Positions 25,814 through 34,334 of a stretch of 64,000 nt of DNA are shown here, in pieces. Below the pieces are notes generated by a model that worked only from the letters and a program-made list of their open reading frames with translations, searched no databases and had not been told where the DNA came from. The stretch comes from Actinomycetes bacterium. GTDB lineage: Bacteria > Auribacterota > JAJCYG01. The stretch spans positions 102,912 through 166,911 of the forward strand of contig JAJCYG010000036.1 in NCBI GenBank assembly GCA_029263055.1, given 5' to 3'. Position 1 is the stretch's first letter. Every line of letters begins with the position of its first letter. The position numbers and the translations under genes were made by a program.

Positions 25814-27556
25814 ATGTCTGTAGAAGATCATAACGAACTCGGTTTTTGGCGGAAATATATCTTTTCTACTGATCATAAGGTGATTGGTGTTCAGTATGCT
25901 TTAACTAGCTTTTTCTTCCTTTTAGTTGGATTTAGCTTAGTGCTGATGATGCGTTGGCAGTTAGCTTATCCTGGGCAACCTATGCCGTTTGAATTTCTGA
26001 GTAAAATCTTTCCAGCAGGTCTACCTGGTGGGGTGATGGTCCCTGAATTTTATAATTCATTAGGGGCGATGCATGGAACGATCATGGTCTTTTTAGGGAT
26101 TGTGCCTCTAGCTTTTGGTGCGTTTGGAAACTTTGTGGTGCCGCTTCAGATTGGCGCCCCTGATATGGCCTTTCCAAAACTGAATGCCGCGAGTTACTGG
26201 GCCTTCTTTCTAGGGGGCATTGTGATGTTAATCAGTTTTTGGGTGCCTGGTGGAGCCGCTAATTCGGGTTGGACTTCCTATCCTCCTCTTGCAAACATTG
26301 CCACAACCGGTCAAACGTGGTGGTTGTGCGGAATGGTCTTGTTGATTACGTCTTCTTTATTAGGCTCCGTTAACTTTATTGCCACTATTATCCAGCTTCG
26401 TGCTAAAGGGATGACTTATATGCGTCTTCCATTTTTTGTGTGGGCGCAGCTGGTAACTGCTTTCTTGTTGTTGCTTGCATTTCCTCCATTAGAAGCAGCT
26501 GGAGTCATGCAGTTGATGGACCGTTTATTTGACACTAGCTTTTTTATGCCTTCTGGTTTGATTGTGAGTGGGGAAGCTGTTGATGTGAGTGGCGGAGGAT
26601 CGCCTCTTTTATGGCAGCATTTATTTTGGTTTTTAGCTCATCCTGAAGTCTATGTGCTGATTTTACCTGGAATGGGGATTGTGGCTGAAGTGATTGCTAA
26701 TAATACACGTAAGCCACTTTGGGGTTATAAGTCTTTAGTTTATTCTGTGTTGTTTCTTGGTTTTCTTTCCTTCTTTGTGTGGGCGCACCACATGTATATG
26801 ACAGGAATGGGAACCGTTATCAGTGCGTTCTTCCAAACCACAACCATGATTATTTCAGTTCCATCTGTCATTATTTTAACCTGTCTCTTTATTTCATTAT
26901 GGGGGGGCTCGATTCGGTTTAACACGCCAATGCTTTTTGCGCTTGGTTTTCTTCCGATGTTTGGGATTGGAGGATTAACTGGCTTGCCATTAGGTTTTAA
27001 TGCGACTGATCTCTATTTGCATGATACTTATTATGTGATTGGTCACTTCCACTATGTGGTGGCGCCCGGGACGATCTTTGCGCTTTTTGCTGGGGTCTAT
27101 TATTGGTTTCCAAAAGTAACGGGAAAAATGATGAATGAAATGCTCGGTAAAATTCACTTTTGGGCTTCAATGATTTTTATGAACGGTGTGTTTATGCCGA
27201 TGTTTATCCAAGGATTGGGTGGAGTGAATCGTCGTTTGTATGATGGTGGTTTGCAATATGCACAAAATGAACCAGTACTTCATTGGAATGTTTTTATGAC
27301 CACCAGTGCCATCTGCTTGGGTTTTGCTCAAATCCCATTTTTAATTAATTTGATTGCCACTCTGTGTAAAAAGAAACGAGTCGAATCAGACAATCCATGG
27401 GAAGCAACCACTTTAGAGTGGGCCACTCCAACGCCCCCTCCACATGGAAACTTTTTGACTGAGCCGGTTATTTATCGTGGACCTTATGAATACAGCGTGC
27501 CTGGAGCAAAAAAAGATTTCACCCCTCAATTTGAGCCAGATGAGGAGTCTAAATAA
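25814..27556 (+). CDS. ctaD: Cytochrome c oxidase subunit I (aa3-type)
   Basis: A 580-residue haem-copper oxidase catalytic subunit with about 12 membrane helices. It carries the low-spin haem His in AMHGTIMVFLG, the CuB/cross-link block HPEVYVLILPGMG with the proton-channel Glu, the CuB His pair in WAHHMYMTG, and the haem His pair in HDTYYVIGHFHYVVAPG. The HPEVY block marks an A1-type enzyme. It reduces oxygen to water and pumps protons. It leads the operon ctaD-E-F with two micro-ORFs, ctaC and sco, and has AAAAGGAA before ATG 25814. The upstream 143 bases hold two tandem TTGACT hexamers but no convincing -10 box. Confidence 0.97.
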   Translation: MSVEDHNELGFWRKYIFSTDHKVIGVQYALTSFFFLLVGFSLVLMMRWQLAYPGQPMPFEFLSKIFPAGLPGGVMVPEFYNSLGAMHGTIMVFLGIVPLAFGAFGNFVVPLQIGAPDMAFPKLNAASYWAFFLGGIVMLISFWVPGGAANSGWTSYPPLANIATTGQTWWLCGMVLLITSSLLGSVNFIATIIQLRAKGMTYMRLPFFVWAQLVTAFLLLLAFPPLEAAGVMQLMDRLFDTSFFMPSGLIVSGEAVDVSGGGSPLLWQHLFWFLAHPEVYVLILPGMGIVAEVIANNTRKPLWGYKSLVYSVLFLGFLSFFVWAHHMYMTGMGTVISAFFQTTTMIISVPSVIILTCLFISLWGGSIRFNTPMLFALGFLPMFGIGGLTGLPLGFNATDLYLHDTYYVIGHFHYVVAPGTIFALFAGVYYWFPKVTGKMMNEMLGKIHFWASMIFMNGVFMPMFIQGLGGVNRRLYDGGLQYAQNEPVLHWNVFMTTSAICLGFAQIPFLINLIATLCKKKRVESDNPWEATTLEWATPTPPPHGNFLTEPVIYRGPYEYSVPGAKKDFTPQFEPDEESK

Positions 27557-28146
27557 TGGATATTCCGTATACAGTACAACCAAGACCTGACACCGGACTT
27601 TACAATGCTAAAGTAGGTATTTGGCTTTTTTTAGCCTCCGAAGTAATGCTTTTTGGAGCATTGTTCTCAACTTATATTCTCTTACGTGTCGGTGCCATTG
27701 ATTGGCCTGAAGGGGTCGATGTATTAAACGTGCCGTTAGGAACCTTAAACACACTTGTGTTGATCACTTCGAGTATTACTATGGTGATGGCTTGGGCGGG
27801 ATGCGTGATGAAAGATTTCAAGCGCTTTCGTTTTTTTATGGGGTTAACCATTCTTTTAGCGTGTGTCTTTTTGGTTGTGAAGTCATTTGAATATGGCTCT
27901 AAATTTTCTCACCACATTTATCCTAAAGAGGGTGCTTTTTACGCCATCTACTTTACAATGACCGGTCTTCATGCGTTTCACGTGATTTGTGGAATCGTAG
28001 TGAATGCTTATCTGTGGGGTCCGGGAGCAAAGTTATGGAAGAAAAACCCGGCGCAATTTACCAACCGAGTTGAAGTTGCGGGTCTGTTCTGGCACTTTGT
28101 TGATTTGGTTTGGATTTTCTTATTCCCAGTATTGTATTTGTTATAA
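27556..28146 (+). CDS. ctaE: Cytochrome c oxidase subunit III
   Basis: A 196-residue membrane protein with five hydrophobic helices, as in short bacterial subunit III. Typical segments are KVGIWLFLASEVMLFGALFSTY, the conserved Glu in the VVKSFEY helix, TGLHAFHVICG, and the end WHFVDLVWIFLFPVLYL. It stabilises subunit I and supports the proton uptake path. Start ATG 27556 overlaps the ctaD stop by one base. Confidence 0.95.
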   Translation: MDIPYTVQPRPDTGLYNAKVGIWLFLASEVMLFGALFSTYILLRVGAIDWPEGVDVLNVPLGTLNTLVLITSSITMVMAWAGCVMKDFKRFRFFMGLTILLACVFLVVKSFEYGSKFSHHIYPKEGAFYAIYFTMTGLHAFHVICGIVVNAYLWGPGAKLWKKNPAQFTNRVEVAGLFWHFVDLVWIFLFPVLYLL

Positions 28147-28168
28147 ATATTTTAATACGGAGTCTGTC

Positions 28169-28495
28169 ATGAGTGACATGCATATAGATGATTTTAAACA
28201 TGAAGCGTTAGACCATATTCACCATCATTTAAAAACGTACGTGTCTGTTTTTGTGGCATTGATGGCATTAACTGTGGTAACCGTGTTAGCTAGTTATTTA
28301 AAACTGAGCTTAACTGCCACGATTATTTTAGCTTTGATTATTGCTTCAATTAAGGGCACTTTGGTTGCCTGTTATTTTATGCACTTAATTTCTGAAAAAA
28401 AGACCATTTATTTAGTTTTAATTTTATCTGTGTTGTTTATCGCTGGCTTGCCACTTTTAACATTGTTGGCAAAATATGATGTGCCTGTAAACTAA
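28169..28495 (+). CDS. ctaF: Cytochrome c oxidase subunit IV (prokaryotic type)
   Basis: A 108-residue protein with a His-rich N-terminus (EALDHIHHHLKTY) and three membrane helices, including IKGTLVACYFMHL, the hallmark of the small bacterial COX4 subunit. The start is ATG 28169 with CGGAG upstream; an apparent longer frame overlapping ctaE is the wrong frame for that gene. It sits in the usual place after subunit III. Confidence 0.88.
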   Translation: MSDMHIDDFKHEALDHIHHHLKTYVSVFVALMALTVVTVLASYLKLSLTATIILALIIASIKGTLVACYFMHLISEKKTIYLVLILSVLFIAGLPLLTLLAKYDVPVN

Positions 28496-28504
28496 GGAGA
28501 ACGC

Positions 28505-28699
28505 ATGAAATTTTTTCATATTGTCTTTATTACGGTTTCATCAATCATCTCTTTTTTTGTCGGAGTGTTAGGGATTCATCATCATAATACCCATGATGAT
28601 AAATTCTTTTTGTTGTTAGGCTTGTTATCTATTTTGTTTTCTCTAGGTTTGATTGTTTATGGGATCTTCTTTTTGCAAAAAATGAAGGGAATCAAGTGA
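28505..28699 (+). CDS. Small two-helix membrane protein in the oxidase operon
   Basis: A 64-residue protein with two hydrophobic segments separated by a His/Asp-rich loop, GIHHHNTHDDK. Family not recognised. AAGGAGA lies before ATG 28505, and its stop overlaps the next micro-ORF (GTGA). Its position between ctaF and ctaC suggests an oxidase-associated subunit or metal-handling accessory; the histidines could bind copper, which is inference. Confidence 0.75.
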   Translation: MKFFHIVFITVSSIISFFVGVLGIHHHNTHDDKFFLLLGLLSILFSLGLIVYGIFFLQKMKGIK

Positions 28700-28866
28700 A
28701 CGTTGTTTTAGCTTGTTCCTCATGTTTTGGACGCTCTGATGAGCTCTTAGCTAAAGGAATGAATGCTGGGATTTATTTTCTTTTAGGAGTGCTTGTCTTT
28801 ACGTTATTGATTTTTTTATGGTCTATTTTTTACTTAGCAAAAAAAGATAAGATAGGATTGTCATAA
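28696..28866 (+). CDS. CxxC micro-protein in the oxidase operon (56 aa)
   Basis: This gene begins at GTG 28696, overlapping the preceding stop (GTGA), and ends with TAA at 28866, two bases before ctaC. The product has an N-terminal LACSSCFGRSDELLAKGMNAG followed by one membrane helix and a short basic tail (LAKKDK). The ACSSCFG motif plus one helix matches small CxxC proteins I recall beside cox genes in other bacteria. It may help copper or redox handling during oxidase assembly. It is easily missed because of its length and GTG start. Confidence 0.7.
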   Translation: MNVVLACSSCFGRSDELLAKGMNAGIYFLLGVLVFTLLIFLWSIFYLAKKDKIGLS

Positions 28867-28868
28867 AG

Positions 28869-29636
28869 ATGAATGAATTAATGTTGAAATGGTTGGCTAT
28901 GTTGGCTCCTGCTGCTGAAGGGGCTGCTCAGTTAGATAAAATGATGTCACTTATTCATTGGCTGATGCTCGTGCTTGGAGTGGGGTGGTCCATCTTTTTT
29001 GTTTGGGCATTGATTCGTTTTCGACAAAAGAAAAACCCAAAAGCAAATTACTATGGTGTGCAGCATAAAGGATCTACCTATATTGAAATAGGCGTGATTG
29101 TTGCTGAGGCTATTTTATTAGTCGGTTTTGCTTTTCCTATATGGGCTAAAGTGGTTGATTCTTTTCCTCCTAAAGAGGGAGCTTTAAAGATTAACATCGT
29201 GGCAGAACAGTTTGCTTGGAACTTTCAATATCCAGGTGAAGATGGCATTTTTGGAAAGAAAGACGCTAAATTTATTGACCGAGAGAATCCTCTAGGACTT
29301 GACCCTGAAGACCCAAATGGTAAAGATGATATTATTACGTTGAATCAGATGACGATTCCTAATAATAAACCTGTTGTTTGTTATCTTTCCTCTAAAGATG
29401 TGATTCATAACTTTGGTGTGTATCAGTTTAGAGTGAAACAAGATGCCACTCCAGGCATGACGATTCCGCTTTGGTTTGAGCCAACTAAAGAGGGAAGCTA
29501 CGAAGTAGTCTGTTCTCAGCTCTGTGGAATTGGTCACTACCGAATGCGCGGCTTTGTCAATGTGGTTTCAGACAAAAAATTCGAAGAGTGGAAGCAAGAA
29601 CAACTCGAAGAAGCCAACAACGACGACGGCTGGTAG
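28869..29636 (+). CDS. ctaC: Cytochrome c oxidase subunit II (CuA)
   Basis: A 255-residue protein with two N-terminal membrane helices and a periplasmic cupredoxin domain. CuA ligands are visible: His in SKDVIHNFGV, and CSQLCGIGHYRMRG giving Cys-Cys-His-Met with the conserved Glu position occupied by Gln (CSQLC instead of CSELC). An acidic loop, NPLGLDPEDPNGKDD, precedes the CuA sites. There is no fused cytochrome c domain. The gene order is unusual in that ctaC comes after D, E and F; the SCO copper chaperone follows 11 bases downstream. Confidence 0.95.
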   Translation: MNELMLKWLAMLAPAAEGAAQLDKMMSLIHWLMLVLGVGWSIFFVWALIRFRQKKNPKANYYGVQHKGSTYIEIGVIVAEAILLVGFAFPIWAKVVDSFPPKEGALKINIVAEQFAWNFQYPGEDGIFGKKDAKFIDRENPLGLDPEDPNGKDDIITLNQMTIPNNKPVVCYLSSKDVIHNFGVYQFRVKQDATPGMTIPLWFEPTKEGSYEVVCSQLCGIGHYRMRGFVNVVSDKKFEEWKQEQLEEANNDDGW

Positions 29637-29647
29637 GCAATATTTCT

Positions 29648-30226
29648 GTGAAGCGTACCACTTTTATTACACTTTCTTTGATTCCAGTCGGGATCATTCT
29701 TTTGCTTAGTATTTTTCTTAAAGAGAGGGTACTTGGGGAAAAGTCCTTGCCTATCCTAGGTGAAGTGCCTGCATTTGAATTTACTGATACTGAGTTTCAA
29801 ACCTTTAACAAAAAACAGCTTGATGGAAAAGTTTGGGTTGCTGATTTTATTTTTACCACCTGTGCCGGTCCTTGCCCTGTGATGACTGAAAACCTTGCCT
29901 GGATACATCGTTCTTATTTATTAGAGAAAGAGGTTGATCTTGTTACTTTAACCGTTAATCCTGCTTATGATTCTCCGCAAGTGCTTAAAGAATATGCAAA
30001 TAAATATAAGGCAGACACCAGATCGTGGCACTTTTTAACCGGTTCTAAAGAATCAATTCTCGACTTGGCTTATAAAGGTTTTAAGCTAGGAGATGAAGAA
30101 GACCCTATTTATCATAGCCCTAAAATTGCTTTGATTGACAAGCAGGGTCGCATTCGTGGCTATTACATGGGAACTGAAGACGACGAAATCAAACGTCTCT
30201 TTAAAGATATTGCCAAATTACTTTAG
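29648..30226 (+). CDS. sco: SCO1/SenC copper chaperone
   Basis: A 192-residue thioredoxin-fold protein anchored by an N-terminal helix. The copper site is TTCAGPCPVM (CxxxC) with the distal His in IYHSPKIALID. It delivers copper to the CuA site of subunit II. Start GTG 29648 (VKRTTFITLSL) is preferred because it lies after the ctaC stop and gives a clean signal anchor; the longer frame overlaps ctaC. Last gene of the oxidase operon. Confidence 0.9.
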   Translation: MKRTTFITLSLIPVGIILLLSIFLKERVLGEKSLPILGEVPAFEFTDTEFQTFNKKQLDGKVWVADFIFTTCAGPCPVMTENLAWIHRSYLLEKEVDLVTLTVNPAYDSPQVLKEYANKYKADTRSWHFLTGSKESILDLAYKGFKLGDEEDPIYHSPKIALIDKQGRIRGYYMGTEDDEIKRLFKDIAKLL

Positions 30227-30252
30227 ACAAACTCGCCCCTTTCCGTTAACGT
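30224..30252 (+). promoter_or_regulatory. Candidate promoter for a leaderless mRNA (EndoQ-like gene)
   Basis: TAGACA (30224-30229), 17-base spacer, TAACGT (30247-30252), then 6 bases to ATG 30259. No Shine-Dalgarno. The -10 box matches only positions 1, 2 and 6, so confidence is limited. Confidence 0.4.
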
Positions 30253-30258
30253 AAATCT

Positions 30259-31551
30259 ATGCGTTATTATGCGGACCTACATATTCATTCCAAATATTCC
30301 CGTGCTACAAGTCCTCAGTGTGATCTAGAGAACTTAGCTTATTGGGGACGTAAAAAGGGGATTACAGTTATTGGGACCGGTGATTTTACTCATCCTGCCT
30401 GGATGAAGGAAATTAAAAAGAATTTAGTTCTGGCTGAACCTGGGTTGTATCAACTTAAGCCTGATTTAGAAAAAGAAGTTTTTAAGAAGGTTCCTCAAGC
30501 ATGCCAAGGCCCTGTTCGGTTTATGCTCTCTGTGGAGATTTCGACCATTTACAAAAGAGGGGATAAGGTTCGAAAAATTCATCATCTTATCTATGCTCCG
30601 ACCATTGAGCAGGCTGAAAAGATTAATAAGAAATTAGATTCGATTGGTAATATCAAATCAGATGGACGTCCTATTATTGGTTTAGATTCGCGCGACTTAT
30701 TAGAGATCGTGTTGCAAGAAGGGGGCGAAGATTGTTTTCTTGTTCCAGCTCATATTTGGACTCCTTGGTTTGCGGTATTAGGATCAAAGTCTGGTTTTGA
30801 TGCGGTTGAAGATTGTTATGTTGATTTAGCCGAACATGTGTTTGCTATAGAGACAGGTCTTTCTTCAGACCCTGAAATGAATTGGACGGTTTCAGGATTA
30901 GATAAATACCGTTTGATTTCAAATTCTGATGCCCATTCGCCTTCTAAATTAGGACGTGAGTCGAATCTCTTTGACACAGAATTAAACTATTATGCTTTGA
31001 GAAAAGCTTTAGAAACGGGCAAAGGATTTGAGGGAACGGTTGAGTTTTTTCCTGAAGAAGGAAAGTATCACATGGATGGCCATCGTAAATGCAATGTGCG
31101 ACTCCATCCTAAGGACAGCAAAAAGAATAAAGATAAATGTCCTACTTGTGGAAAGCCTCTAACTTTAGGTGTGCTTTACCGTGTGAATGAATTAGCTGAC
31201 CGCAAACAAGGAAAAGAAATCAAATCAAATGATCCCTTTAAAAGTTTGATTCCATTGCCTGAAGTAATTTCTGAAATTAACCAAGTGGGTGTGGCAAGCA
31301 AACGTGTCCAAAATGATTATGAAAAAGTGATTCATACACTTGGTTCTGAATTAGATATTTTAAATGACCTTCCTTTGGAAGAGATGAAGAAATTAAATTC
31401 GCCTTTATTAACTGAAGCGATTACCCGTATGAGAAAAGGGAATGTTATTCGCGAAGCTGGTTATGATGGTGAGTTTGGAGTGATTAAAGTTTTTAAACAA
31501 AGTGAACTTAAGAAAAAAACATCTATCAGCAATCTTTTTGATGTTAAATAG
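30259..31551 (+). CDS. Endonuclease Q-like PHP nuclease
   Basis: A 430-residue protein with an N-terminal PHP domain (YADLHIHSKYSRATS, GTGDFTHPAWM, LSVEIST, HHLIYAP, VPAHIWTPWF, NSDAHSP) and a zinc-finger-like insert (HRKCNVRLHP...CPTCGKPLT), then a helical C-terminus. This order matches endonuclease Q, which nicks DNA 5' of deaminated or abasic bases; it is known from Thermococcales and some bacteria. Cytoplasmic. Its 3' end overlaps the convergent kinase gene by 8 bases. Alternative: an uncharacterised PHP phosphoesterase of the same fold. Confidence 0.78.
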   Translation: MRYYADLHIHSKYSRATSPQCDLENLAYWGRKKGITVIGTGDFTHPAWMKEIKKNLVLAEPGLYQLKPDLEKEVFKKVPQACQGPVRFMLSVEISTIYKRGDKVRKIHHLIYAPTIEQAEKINKKLDSIGNIKSDGRPIIGLDSRDLLEIVLQEGGEDCFLVPAHIWTPWFAVLGSKSGFDAVEDCYVDLAEHVFAIETGLSSDPEMNWTVSGLDKYRLISNSDAHSPSKLGRESNLFDTELNYYALRKALETGKGFEGTVEFFPEEGKYHMDGHRKCNVRLHPKDSKKNKDKCPTCGKPLTLGVLYRVNELADRKQGKEIKSNDPFKSLIPLPEVISEINQVGVASKRVQNDYEKVIHTLGSELDILNDLPLEEMKKLNSPLLTEAITRMRKGNVIREAGYDGEFGVIKVFKQSELKKKTSISNLFDVK

Positions 31552-32683
31552 CTGTAGCAATCGATTTTTGAGCTCGAACCTCTGACAGCTTGGGTTTTGT
31601 AAAATTAAAACCTCCTGGAGGTGTGTGTCGAGTTCTATTGTAGCTTAATAAGAGGTCTTCGAGTGCTTCTCTCATTTCTGTGGCTGTTTGATAACGTTCT
31701 TCTGGATCAAAAGCCATTGCCTTTTTGATAAATTCATTGAATGTATATGGAAGTTCTGTGTTAACTAAAAAAACTGATTTGCGGCTATCATGCTTTTCTT
31801 TTGAAGAGAGCTTTGTTAATAATCCTAATATGGTTCTTTCTCTATATGCGGGTCTTCCTGTAGATAAATGGTAAAGAGTAGAACCTAAACTATAAATATC
31901 GACTCGATAGTCTTCCTCAATGCTATTGGCTTGTTCAGGAGACATGTAATTAGGGGTTCCTGCAACCTCATCATTTGGTGAAGGGCCTTCTCCATTGATT
32001 AAGCCAATACTAAAGTCTATCAAAACGACTCTCTCTGTTATTTCTTCTAAAATCAAATTTCCTGGTTTGATATCTCGGTGAGTGACCCCTTGTTCGTGAA
32101 GATATTCGAGTGCTCGAGCAGTTTGAATGCCTATGCTTAAAATAAGTTCATATGGAAGAGGTCCTAAATTATCAAAAAGTTTTTTCTCAAGGTCTTTACC
32201 TTTGATTTCTTCCATTGAATAATAGATTTTGTTTCCTTGATGGAGTTCATAAAAAGTGACAATATTTGGATGTTCTAAATGGGTTAGAATCTTTGCTTCT
32301 TGAAGAAACTTTTGTTCATCATGAACGGATTCTCTATTTTCAAGTATCTTCACTGCGACTTCTGCTTTTGTTCGTGTATCAATAGCACTATAGATTTTTC
32401 CCCAAGCTCCAAATCCGAGCAGACTTTTAATTTTGTAAGGACCAATAAAATCTCCACTTATTAACTTTGATCGAGTTGTTAGCCTGAGATCTCTAATTGT
32501 ATCTCTTGGGCCTTTTGACATTTGAACTGTTTCAAATTGAGAAAAATCTCTGGAAAATAGACTGACTGGAGATAAGTTCTGTGGGCTGGATAAAGAAAAA
32601 TTTGTTTTTGCAATCAAAAGGCCTAAGCTGATGATTGCTATTTGAATCCAAAAAAGCCTGTTTTTTCTTCTCGTCGTCCTCAT
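31544..32683 (-). CDS. Exported/anchored Ser/Thr protein kinase with DFS instead of DFG
   Basis: A 379-residue protein. Residues 11-30 form a signal anchor or signal peptide, followed by SSPQNLSPVSLF. The PknB-like kinase domain spans about 83-345: Gly loop LLGFGAWGKIYSA, Lys112 in VAVKIL, THRDIKPGN (His202-Asp204), APE-like TPNYMSPEQA. The metal-binding motif is D223-F-S225, confirmed in the DNA (AGT), a Gly-to-Ser change in DFG. No repeats or extracellular sensor follow. It shares the signal-then-kinase layout and the post-signal SP motif with the giant kinase at 3851, so both may belong to one exported kinase system. Whether it is active is uncertain. Confidence 0.85.
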   Translation of the reverse strand: MRTTRRKNRLFWIQIAIISLGLLIAKTNFSLSSPQNLSPVSLFSRDFSQFETVQMSKGPRDTIRDLRLTTRSKLISGDFIGPYKIKSLLGFGAWGKIYSAIDTRTKAEVAVKILENRESVHDEQKFLQEAKILTHLEHPNIVTFYELHQGNKIYYSMEEIKGKDLEKKLFDNLGPLPYELILSIGIQTARALEYLHEQGVTHRDIKPGNLILEEITERVVLIDFSIGLINGEGPSPNDEVAGTPNYMSPEQANSIEEDYRVDIYSLGSTLYHLSTGRPAYRERTILGLLTKLSSKEKHDSRKSVFLVNTELPYTFNEFIKKAMAFDPEERYQTATEMREALEDLLLSYNRTRHTPPGGFNFTKPKLSEVRAQKSIATAI

Positions 32684-32855
32684 AGTTTATAACTCTTATA
32701 TGCAGGAACGATGCCACACTAAGTATTAAAATAAAAATTATAAGATCTTTATTCTAAGTTAGTTATGTGAATTTAATTAGTGACTAAGAGTCGTTCTCTT
32801 TGTACGTGTTCAAGAATGTGCGTGAACAAGGCTGTTCTCTTGGAATTGAATCGGC

Positions 32856-32861
32856 TACAAT
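32856..32861 (+). promoter_or_regulatory. -10 box for a probable leaderless mRNA (mqnL)
   Basis: TACAAT at 32856-32861 lies 8 bases before ATG 32870, with no Shine-Dalgarno; no clear -35 box. Confidence 0.4.
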
Positions 32862-32869
32862 GTGACACT

Positions 32870-34321
32870 ATGTCATATGAATCTTTACAACACTTTGTTG
32901 AGCTTTTAGAGAAAAAGGGAGAGTTGATACGTATTTCAACTCCAGTAGACCCTGAGTTAGAGATCACTGAAATCACTGATCGTGTCTCTAAATCTGAAGG
33001 GCCTGCATTGCTATTTGAAAACGTAAAAGGTTCCAACATTTCGCTTTTGATTAATACTTATGGGACGTATAAGCGTATGAGTTTGGCTTTAGGTGTGGAT
33101 GATTTAGAAGAAGTGGCACGTGAAATTGGTTCGATGTTAATTACAGCTCCGCCTGAAGGATTGATGGAAAAAGCAAAGCTCGCAGGGAAGTTTGCCAAGC
33201 TAGCTTTATACACGCCTAAAAAAGTAAAGACTGGGCTATGTAAAGAAGTGATTGAAAAAGAGCCTGATCTTTTAAAGTTTCCACTTTTAAAATGTTGGCC
33301 TGAAGATGGGGGAAAGTACATTACTTTTCCGCTTGTGATTACTAAAGATGCAGAGGATGGAAGTCGCAATGTTGGGCTCTATCGAATGCAAGTCTATGAC
33401 AAGCAAACAACAGGCATGCACTGGCAAATTCACAAAACAGGGGCCAAACATTATCGAAAATATGAAGAGTTAAACAAGCGCATGGAAGTGGCTGTGGTGA
33501 TTGGTGCAGACCCTGCTTTGCCCTATGCTGCGTCAGCTCCTCTTCCTGATAAAATAGATGAATTTATTTTAGCTGGCTTTTTAAGAAAAAAATCAGTGGA
33601 ATTGGTTCAATGTGAAACCGTTGATTTAGAAGTACCAGCAAATGCTGAGATTGTGATTGAAGGCTATGTTGATCCTAAAGAACGTCGGCGTGAAGGCCCA
33701 TTTGGCGATCATACTGGTTACTATTCTTTGGCTGATGATTACCCTGTCTTTCATGTGACTTGTATCACGCATCGTAAGAATCCACTTTATTTGACAACTG
33801 TAGTTGGGCCTCCTCCTCAAGAGGATAAATATTTAGGTTTGGCAACGGTTCGACTTTTTCTGCCGATGTTAAAGATGACCTTTCCTGAAATTGTGGACAT
33901 GAATTTACCCTGCGAAGGAATTTTTCACAACCTCGTGATTGTCTCTATTAAGAAACAGTTTCCATTTCATGCCAAGCGTTTGATGAATAGTTTGTGGGGA
34001 ATGGGGCAGATGATGTTTTCTAAAATCATTGTGGTGGTTGATGAAGATGTGGATGTGCAAAACCCGGCTGAGGTGGTGTGGCGTGCAACAAACAATATGG
34101 ATCCGAAGCGAGATATTTTATTTACTGAAGGTCCGGTTGATGTGTTGGACCATGCTTCGCCCATGCCTGCCTTTGGAAGTAAGATGGGAATCGATGCAAC
34201 TAAGAAATGGCCAGAAGAGGGATTTCAGCGAGAATGGCCTGATGTGTTGAAGATGCCAGAAGATGTGAAACAGCGAGTCGACCAATTGTGGAAAAACTTG
34301 GGCTTAAATGGCCAAAAATAA
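32870..34321 (+). CDS. mqnL: UbiD-family decarboxylase, probably MqnL of futalosine menaquinone synthesis
   Basis: A 483-residue prenylated-FMN-dependent decarboxylase. The catalytic region REGPFGDHTGYYS and the C-terminal GSKMGIDATKKW are typical of the family. Context decides the substrate: mqnM-like ubiX, mqnP-like ubiA, mqnA and mqnC follow, so it should decarboxylate the prenylated dihydroxynaphthoate intermediate of the futalosine route rather than a ubiquinone precursor. ATG 32870 (MSYESLQHF) matches the family N-terminus and the -10 box position; an in-frame extension back to 32780 lies upstream of that promoter. Confidence 0.85.
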   Translation: MSYESLQHFVELLEKKGELIRISTPVDPELEITEITDRVSKSEGPALLFENVKGSNISLLINTYGTYKRMSLALGVDDLEEVAREIGSMLITAPPEGLMEKAKLAGKFAKLALYTPKKVKTGLCKEVIEKEPDLLKFPLLKCWPEDGGKYITFPLVITKDAEDGSRNVGLYRMQVYDKQTTGMHWQIHKTGAKHYRKYEELNKRMEVAVVIGADPALPYAASAPLPDKIDEFILAGFLRKKSVELVQCETVDLEVPANAEIVIEGYVDPKERRREGPFGDHTGYYSLADDYPVFHVTCITHRKNPLYLTTVVGPPPQEDKYLGLATVRLFLPMLKMTFPEIVDMNLPCEGIFHNLVIVSIKKQFPFHAKRLMNSLWGMGQMMFSKIIVVVDEDVDVQNPAEVVWRATNNMDPKRDILFTEGPVDVLDHASPMPAFGSKMGIDATKKWPEEGFQREWPDVLKMPEDVKQRVDQLWKNLGLNGQK

Positions 34322-34334
34322 GTTTGGGGGAAGA

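Noticed and set aside
29224..29340. Acidic inserted loop in subunit II as a novel feature
   Set aside because: Similar NPLGLDP-type loops occur in subunit II of several bacterial lineages (from memory); not specific enough.
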